This document shows, one piece after another, positions 58,627-64,000 of a DNA stretch of 64,000 nt; positions within the stretch are counted from its first letter, which is position 1; every line of letters starts with the position of its first letter. Location of the stretch: positions 2,218,501-2,282,500 of the forward strand of contig NZ_CAKLBX010000001.1 of assembly GCF_920987055.1 (NCBI RefSeq), given 5' to 3'. The position numbers were made by a program, and so were the translations under genes. The notes beneath the pieces are model-generated. The model was not told the DNA's origin. It was given only the letters and a program-made list of their open reading frames with translations, and made no database searches. The stretch comes from Novosphingobium sp. CECT 9465. Its GTDB lineage: Bacteria; Pseudomonadota; Alphaproteobacteria; Sphingomonadales; Sphingomonadaceae.

Positions 58627-60702
58627 GTTGCAGCTGGACCGCGATTTCTGAAATGCTATGACCATAGGCGCGCTCGACTCCGGTGAAAATAAGTTGCAGC
58701 TGGACCGCGATTTCTGAAATGCTATGACCGATGCGGCTGGCGCCACCAACGTATGGAAGTTGCAGCTGGACCGCGATTTCTGAAATGCTATGACGTGGAT
58801 TCGACACACCACGGCAGCGCGGGGTTGCAGCTGGACCGCGATTTCTGAAATGCTATGACTATGCTTAGCACTGACAAGATAAAGGAACCGTTGCAGCTGG
58901 ACCGCGATTTCTGAAATGCTATGACGATGACTTGGCGATGAAGATAGCTCTTAGGTTGCAGCTGGACCGCGATTTCTGAAATGCTATGACGCTGGAATAC
59001 GCGGCCCGCGAACTGGTCAAGTTGCAGCTGGACCGCGATTTCTGAAATGCTATGACATCTTCACGCCAATATCGCCGCTAATGATGGTTGCAACTGGACC
59101 GCGATTTCTGAAATGCTATGACGGACTCGAAATGGACATCTTCCTCCAGCGAGTTGCAGCTGGACCGCGATTTCTGAAATGCTATGACACGCCGCGCATA
59201 ACCTCGAAGAGGCCGCGCGTTGCAGCTGGACCGCGATTTCTGAAATGCTATGACGCCCATGTCTCAAGCAACGCGCAAGAGTTTGTTGCAGCTGGACCGC
59301 GATTTCTGAAATGCTATGACATAGTCGATGCCGCCTTTTGCCGTATAGTAGTTGCAGCTGGACCGCGATTTCTGAAATGCTATGACTCACCGCTTGGTCG
59401 AACAGCATTTCGCCAAGTTGCAGCTGGACCGCGATTTCTGAAATGCTATGACGTGTGGCGTTTGCCGCCTGCAATGCCCAATGTTGCAGCTGGACCGCGA
59501 TTTCTGAAATGCTATGACCGCGCGCATTCCTTTGCTGAATAAGCTGTAGTTGCAGCTGGACCGCGATTTCTGAAATGCTATGACCTATTCTCCTGTTGGA
59601 GCCTAGGCAAACAAGTTGCAGCTGGACCGCGATTTCTGAAATGCTATGACTTCCAGTTCGTCGATGAGCGGAAGCAGTGGGTTGCAGCTGGACCGCGATT
59701 TCTGAAATGCTATGACCGAGTTGCGGCCCAAATTGGGGTTTGCCATGTTGCAGCTGGACCGCGATTTCTGAAATGCTATGACTTAGGGGGGAAGTCATGC
59801 GGCCCGATCACGGTTGCAGCTGGACCGCGATTTCTGAAATGCTATGACCCGACCGGCATTTCGCCAGCAAGTCCGTCGGTTGCAGCTGGACCGCGATTTC
59901 TGAAATGCTATGACGGTTCGCAGCGTGTATTGACCCGTCAGCGTTGCAGCTGGACCGCGATTTCTGAAATGCTATGACCAAGGCATTTTCCACAAAGATG
60001 CGGTCGATGTTGCAGCTGGACCGCGATTTCTGAAATGCTATGACCGGGTCCAGATTTTATAAAGGCCGCATTCTGTTGCAGCTGGACCGCGATTTCTGAA
60101 ATGCTATGACTGTAGGATAGCGCCTTAAGCACGTTCCACAGTTGCAGCTGGACCGCGATTTCTGAAATGCTATGACGCAAGTCTCGCACCGCACAGGCTT
60201 TACATCGTTGCAGCTGGACCGCGATTTCTGAAATGCTATGACCATCGACCTGAAAAGACACCCGCGCGTTTGGTTGCAGCTGGACCGCGATTTCTGAAAT
60301 GCTATGACGTTCGCGCGCGGTTGCGGCGTCACACTCAGTTGCAGCTGGACCGCGATTTCTGAAATGCTATGACTGGCATTGGCTTCGGCCTGCCTGTCTA
60401 TCGGTTGCAGCTGGACCGCGATTTCTGAAATGCTATGACCAACGCGGCTCATTCAGGCCACTCCCACAGTTGCAGCTGGACCGCGATTTCTGAAATGCTA
60501 TGACCGCACCGCGCAGACGAGCCATACCCGCGGTGTTGCAGCTGGACCGCGATTTCTGAAATGCTATGACTGGTTATTCAAATCGCCGTATTGCTTTAGC
60601 GTTGCAGCTGGACCGCGATTTCTGAAATGCTATGACGTGGGGACGCCGGTGGAAGCATATTTGCGCGTTGCAGCTGGACCGCGATTTCTGAAATGCTATG
60701 AC
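58627..60702 (+). CRISPR. Type II-C CRISPR array, 32 repeats and 31 spacers
   Basis: 36-bp repeats beginning GTTGCAGCTGGACCGCGATT and ending TGCTATGAC, with 28-30-bp spacers (mostly 30; 29 or 28 in six). Repeat starts include 58627, 58693, 58759 and the last 60667. All repeats looked identical except the eighth (59087), which has G to A at its seventh base. The first and last repeats are complete, with no worn end repeat. Orientation as crRNA is the plus strand, from similarity to other II-C repeats that begin GTTG. cas2 lies 72 bp beyond the last repeat and is convergent. Spacers did not visibly match other parts of the window. Confidence 0.97.
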
Positions 60703-60774
60703 AGATGAGTGCCTAACCAGTTGAATTGAGACTGGAAAAAGCTCCATCTGTCATCGCAAAAACGCGGCGGGTGG
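60703..60774. other. Short spacer between CRISPR array and cas2
   Basis: 72 bp with no repeat-like sequence. No anti-repeat (tracrRNA) was found here or in the 52 bp between cas9 and cas1 by eye. Confidence 0.5.
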
Positions 60775-61104
60775 TTAGAACATGGCCAGCTGATCCGGAT
60801 TTTTTCGTTGCCGCTGGCGGCTCTGACTCGAAAACCGGATGATGTTTTCATACTGCTTGTCGGTAAAATTGAGCACATGAATCTCCCCGCGTTCGGGGAG
60901 ATGCGCCTCGATTCGCCGAAGGTAAGTCTCGTAGTGCTCTTTGCCATTACAAAATCGAGCATAGATCGAAAACTGGCTCATTTCAAAACCTTCATCGAGC
61001 AAAAACTCGCGAAATTTGGTCGCTTCCCGCGCATGTTCCTTCGTGTCCACGGGCAGGTCAAACATAACGAATATCCACATCAGCCGGTATCCACTCAGGT
61101 TCAT
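60775..61104 (-). CDS. cas2: CRISPR-associated endonuclease Cas2
   Basis: 109 residues. Ferredoxin-like Cas2 with the N-terminal MWIFVMFDLPVDT (catalytic-type Asp) and RRIEAHLPERGEIHVLNFTDKQYE. Cas2 dimer bridges two Cas1 dimers in spacer acquisition. Its ATG overlaps the cas1 stop by 4 bp (ATGA). Nearest cas gene to the array. Confidence 0.95.
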   Translation of the reverse strand: MNLSGYRLMWIFVMFDLPVDTKEHAREATKFREFLLDEGFEMSQFSIYARFCNGKEHYETYLRRIEAHLPERGEIHVLNFTDKQYENIIRFSSQSRQRQRKNPDQLAMF

Positions 61105-62033
61105 GCTTCAATCCCCAGGGGATGTCCAAGCGACGCCCAGTCAAGGGCATCAGGCGGATCGAACAGGGCGAGTGCCGATTTGCGTTCTTCGAAACTCCTG
61201 GCAAGCGATTGAGCGAGGCGTTGGGTCGCCACAGACACAGGGGAAATAGCCCCACCCAGACGCAAATCATGCCCAATCAGCCGGGCCAGCCGTTTTTTTG
61301 CTTCGGAAGTGACGGATTCGATACCTTCGTCGATCATCCGCCGGACCAGCCCGTCAACCAGAGGGCGAAACGGTTCCACAAGATCGTCAGCAAGCGCGAA
61401 GCCGTTGAGGCGATTGTGATGGTGCAGGCCGATTGCAGGGTGCAGCCCGGCTCCGATGATCGACCGTGCAACGCATGATCGCATGACGGTGTAGCCATAA
61501 TTCAGCAGGGCGTTGGCGCCGTCAGCGTTTTGATCGCGACGAAATTCTTTACCCATCAGCGCGGGCCAGTACTTGCGCGCGGCCTGAGCTTCAAGATTGT
61601 CCGGATCGCCGGAGCGGACGCGCCGGGCCATAAGCATTAGCGCATTGGCTTCCGCTCTGCCTTGCACCGCCAACAGCGACGCTTGCATCGTGATCTTTCC
61701 CACGATGATTTTTTGCCAGAGCTGCTTGAACATGGGGCGCGGGGCTTCCCATTGCGCTCGCATCCGGGCTGCCTGTGCGTGGTGACCGTCAATGGGAGAA
61801 ATGATGGCCACCGGAGAATGGTTGGCCGCACACATCACCATAATCGCGCCGCGTTCGGCGAGCGCGACAACCAAACTTGTCGTCCAGGTTACGCCATGGG
61901 CATGAACGATGATGGCTTGAATATCGTCGAGCGCCACCCGCCCCTGTTCCTGACGATCAAGGCTGACAACCAGAAATCCGCGATACGCGGACAGGTGCAA
62001 ATCATCTGTGGCAATATCAACAATACGATCCAT
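61101..62033 (-). CDS. cas1: CRISPR-associated integrase Cas1 (type II-C)
   Basis: 310 residues from ATG 62033 (MDRIVDIATDDLHLSAYRG), 52 bp after cas9. The longer frame to 62195 overlaps cas9 and is not family sequence. Metal site residues: Glu148 (NLEAQAARKYW), His near 205 (GLHPAIGLHHHN) and the DLVEPFRP acidic residues near 217-220. With Cas2 it integrates new spacers. No csn2 or cas4 follows, which marks subtype II-C. Confidence 0.95.
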   Translation of the reverse strand: MDRIVDIATDDLHLSAYRGFLVVSLDRQEQGRVALDDIQAIIVHAHGVTWTTSLVVALAERGAIMVMCAANHSPVAIISPIDGHHAQAARMRAQWEAPRPMFKQLWQKIIVGKITMQASLLAVQGRAEANALMLMARRVRSGDPDNLEAQAARKYWPALMGKEFRRDQNADGANALLNYGYTVMRSCVARSIIGAGLHPAIGLHHHNRLNGFALADDLVEPFRPLVDGLVRRMIDEGIESVTSEAKKRLARLIGHDLRLGGAISPVSVATQRLAQSLARSFEERKSALALFDPPDALDWASLGHPLGIEA

Positions 62034-62085
62034 GCTGCGCCAACCTTTCGGTAATGAAGGCTGGCACAACATGGATAACCAATGG

Positions 62086-64000
62086 TTAACGTGGTCCGGG
62101 ATCAAAGATACGGCCAAGTTCGTCGATACGAATCTGCCGCGCTTTTGCCTTCTGCAAGCCGCCAGCAGAAGAATAGAAGTATTTAAAAGGATCAATATCG
62201 GGCGAAGTCGCGTCTCGCGCTTTCAGCGGCCCTGCTTCCTGATGTTCTGCCAATGTAATCTGTCCACCACCGGAAAATTTCACTACCCGCATAATCTTGC
62301 GCGGCTGGCCTTGCGGCTCAACCGCAACCAGATCGTTCTGGCGCAGACTTAAAACACGCTTGGCTGCCGGATGGGGGCGCTGTTCGGGCTGGCCGGTCTG
62401 GTGCGCGTCAAACATGGATACGATGCCAGAGTGCGATTTGCCGTCCCTGTCCTTCCAGCTTGATACCCACTTTCCATCGGGCATCCGCCACACGTCAAAC
62501 CGGGCATTGGCATCGCCTTTGTAAGCTTTGAAAGCCTTGCCGGAAGCGTCACGGATCGGGATGACTTTCAAGGCCTCCCGCACTCTCACATGACGTATGC
62601 CTTTGAACACAGGGTCCGCTTTCGCAAAATTGCGTAGCGCCGCCTCAAAATCCTTGCCGGACCGGCCCTCGGTTGCCTCCCACAGTGCCCGTTGCAAGGC
62701 AGCATCCGGTATGCGGATGGGATCGGTAATGTCTGCCGGTTTGAGGCTGAGCAGAGGAACACGGTGAACAACAATCGGCAAACCACTGTCGCTGGTCAGG
62801 CCTGTAAGCCCATAGGCAGTGTCGTTGTGCAACCGCGCGGCGGTGGCATTCTTGCCCTTCGCGGGAACGCCCTTGCGACCATGATCGGCCTTGTGACTGA
62901 TGACTACACGAGCCAGAGAATCACGCAGATCTTCGCGGAATGTGTCCCAAGGCTTGGGAAGGTCAACGAACAGCTTGTCAAGATTTTGATCCTCTGCGCG
63001 GCCTGCCGCCTTGGCGATTTGCGAAAGCATGCCGCGATCTGTTGCTGCCACGACCGCCGCGTCGATTGCATGATGCCGATGGTCCAGCCGGTTCTTCGGT
63101 GCGCCGCTGTGCGGGTTTTCGACATAATTGTGGTCGGGCAGAAGTTCGTTCAGCCCCCACAGCCGCCGCAGCATCGCGGTCATACGACCGGGGATCACAT
63201 AAACGCCCTTTACGCCTTCGCCAGGCAGGCGATCAGAGGGACGCTCTGGATAGAGGCTGGACAGATAAGTCCGTGCCATCCGCGACAGATATTGCGTGTC
63301 GGTCAATTGGCGGGCGATGAAGCCACCCTCTTGATCAAAGCGCTCCATCGCGTCAGGCGCAAAGCGCCATTGCTTCGATTTGTGGAGCCGCGACACCTGC
63401 TCGGCGATGATCGTCCAGCGTTCGGTATGTCCCCAGGCTTCCCAGGGCGTTTTGTTGCCCTTTTCCCGGTTGCAACTGCGGTGCGCGATAACCTTGTTGG
63501 CGGCGCTATCGTCGAAGGAACGAGAATAGGGGATGATGTGTTCAATCTCGGTTTCTTCCGTGAACAGGGCCAGTTGCCCGATGTGACGTCCGCAGAACGG
63601 GCAGCATCTGTCGAGCGGATTGTTTGGATTGAGATCTTCCCACAGTTTCAGGAGCGCCCGGTTGGAACCGCTATCGCGCTGTTCGCTTTCCAGCAGTTTC
63701 TTTGACCGAGCTTCCGCCGCGCGCGTATTCGCGCCGATGCGCTTGTTGTGTTCGGCCTTGTCCTTTTCACTAAGCTTCAGTTCGCGCGCCAGTTCGACGA
63801 CAATCTCATCCGGGCGGCCATGCACCTTGATGATGGCATTGAGCAGACGGCGGAGCTGGCCCAGGCCAATATGCACGGTGGGATTGGTGATCTTGCCCCA
63901 GCGCGCTTCATCACTGTCCTGCGGATCAAGCGAGCCGGGCGGAATCTCGCGCGAGAGGATTTCACCGTAATAGGGCAGCTGGTCCAGTATCTCGCCCGTC
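62086..64000 (-). CDS. cas9: Cas9 endonuclease, C-terminal part (start outside window)
   Basis: At least 638 residues are visible; the frame stays open to the window edge, so the N-terminal RuvC-I, bridge helix and most of the REC lobe are missing. Seen in order: RuvC-II region IVVELARELKLS, HNH domain CCPFCGRHIGQLAL, EIEHIIPYSRSFDDSAANKV (catalytic His in EHIIP) and CNREKGNKTPWEAW, then RuvC-III HHAIDAAVVA (catalytic His/Asp), and the C-terminal PAM-interacting domain. Cleaves DNA matched by the crRNA guide. First gene of cas9-cas1-cas2 on the minus strand. Confidence 0.97.
   Translation of the reverse strand, partial: TGEILDQLPYYGEILSREIPPGSLDPQDSDEARWGKITNPTVHIGLGQLRRLLNAIIKVHGRPDEIVVELARELKLSEKDKAEHNKRIGANTRAAEARSKKLLESEQRDSGSNRALLKLWEDLNPNNPLDRCCPFCGRHIGQLALFTEETEIEHIIPYSRSFDDSAANKVIAHRSCNREKGNKTPWEAWGHTERWTIIAEQVSRLHKSKQWRFAPDAMERFDQEGGFIARQLTDTQYLSRMARTYLSSLYPERPSDRLPGEGVKGVYVIPGRMTAMLRRLWGLNELLPDHNYVENPHSGAPKNRLDHRHHAIDAAVVAATDRGMLSQIAKAAGRAEDQNLDKLFVDLPKPWDTFREDLRDSLARVVISHKADHGRKGVPAKGKNATAARLHNDTAYGLTGLTSDSGLPIVVHRVPLLSLKPADITDPIRIPDAALQRALWEATEGRSGKDFEAALRNFAKADPVFKGIRHVRVREALKVIPIRDASGKAFKAYKGDANARFDVWRMPDGKWVSSWKDRDGKSHSGIVSMFDAHQTGQPEQRPHPAAKRVLSLRQNDLVAVEPQGQPRKIMRVVKFSGGGQITLAEHQEAGPLKARDATSPDIDPFKYFYSSAGGLQKAKARQIRIDELGRIFDPGPR

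Noticed and set aside
58588..60452. Several open reading frames with HSISEIAVQLQ-type repeats across the array, on both strands
   Set aside because: They are translations of the CRISPR repeat units (66-bp period is a multiple of three), not proteins.
60703..60774. Possible CRISPR leader or anti-repeat between array and cas2
   Set aside because: No stretch complementary to the repeat and no AT-rich leader-like signature could be seen in only 72 bp.

Overview
The window looks like a sphingomonad-type alphaproteobacterial chromosome (Novosphingobium/Sphingobium-like). The support is high-GC coding sequence, an F1-only atpHAGDC operon, lignin-derived aromatic genes close to those of Sphingobium SYK-6 (ligM-like, ligE-like, pobA/pobR), a large TonB-dependent receptor, a DUF6481 protein, and several kinds of palindromic intergenic repeats. 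Species cannot be set from the sequence alone.

Layout. 1-8.7 kb is mostly housekeeping: 5'-partial small transaldolase, DUF4197 lipoprotein, priA, an FeS-type photolyase, an ada/CPBP-protease operon and a membrane trypsin-like protease. 8.9-13.9 kb holds atpHAGDC, interrupted by two different inverted repeats. 14-24 kb is aromatic metabolism and regulation: THF-dependent O-demethylase, beta-etherase-like GST, IclR and AraC-type regulators, 4-hydroxybenzoate hydroxylase, a GGDEF-EAL protein and an atypical response regulator. 24.7-32.2 kb carries an ArsR/SRPBCC pair, a lipoprotein/TonB-receptor pair with Pho-box-like motifs upstream, and small conserved proteins.

32.2-47.4 kb is one minus-strand operon: a TpsB/ShlB-type outer-membrane transporter, a 3,452-residue TpsA-type exoprotein, and an exported TPR-CHAT (caspase-like) protein. 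The junctions overlap (TGATG between tpsB and tpsA; GTGA, or a start 6 nt further on, between tpsA and CHAT), so the three are probably made together. This is the most interesting candidate system in the window.

47.6-52.6 kb has a heme-type N-hydroxylase-like/DUF1989 pair, glpK, and an SBF transporter/HD-domain pair whose ribosome binding site can be folded into a hairpin. 52.6-58.6 kb is a rearranged accessory zone: two identical, inverted 1,976-bp IS1595-family elements, each with a passenger gene and a short ORF, surround an MFS aromatic-acid-type transporter, a truncated CoA-ester lyase and, outside copy 1, a Rieske oxygenase remnant. Copy 1 has flanking direct repeats; copy 2 has none and stops 13 bp before a CRISPR array.

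58.6-64 kb is a type II-C CRISPR-Cas locus: 32 repeats/31 spacers, then cas2, cas1 and the C-terminal part of cas9 (running off the window), with the cas genes on the minus strand and the repeats oriented as crRNA on the plus strand.
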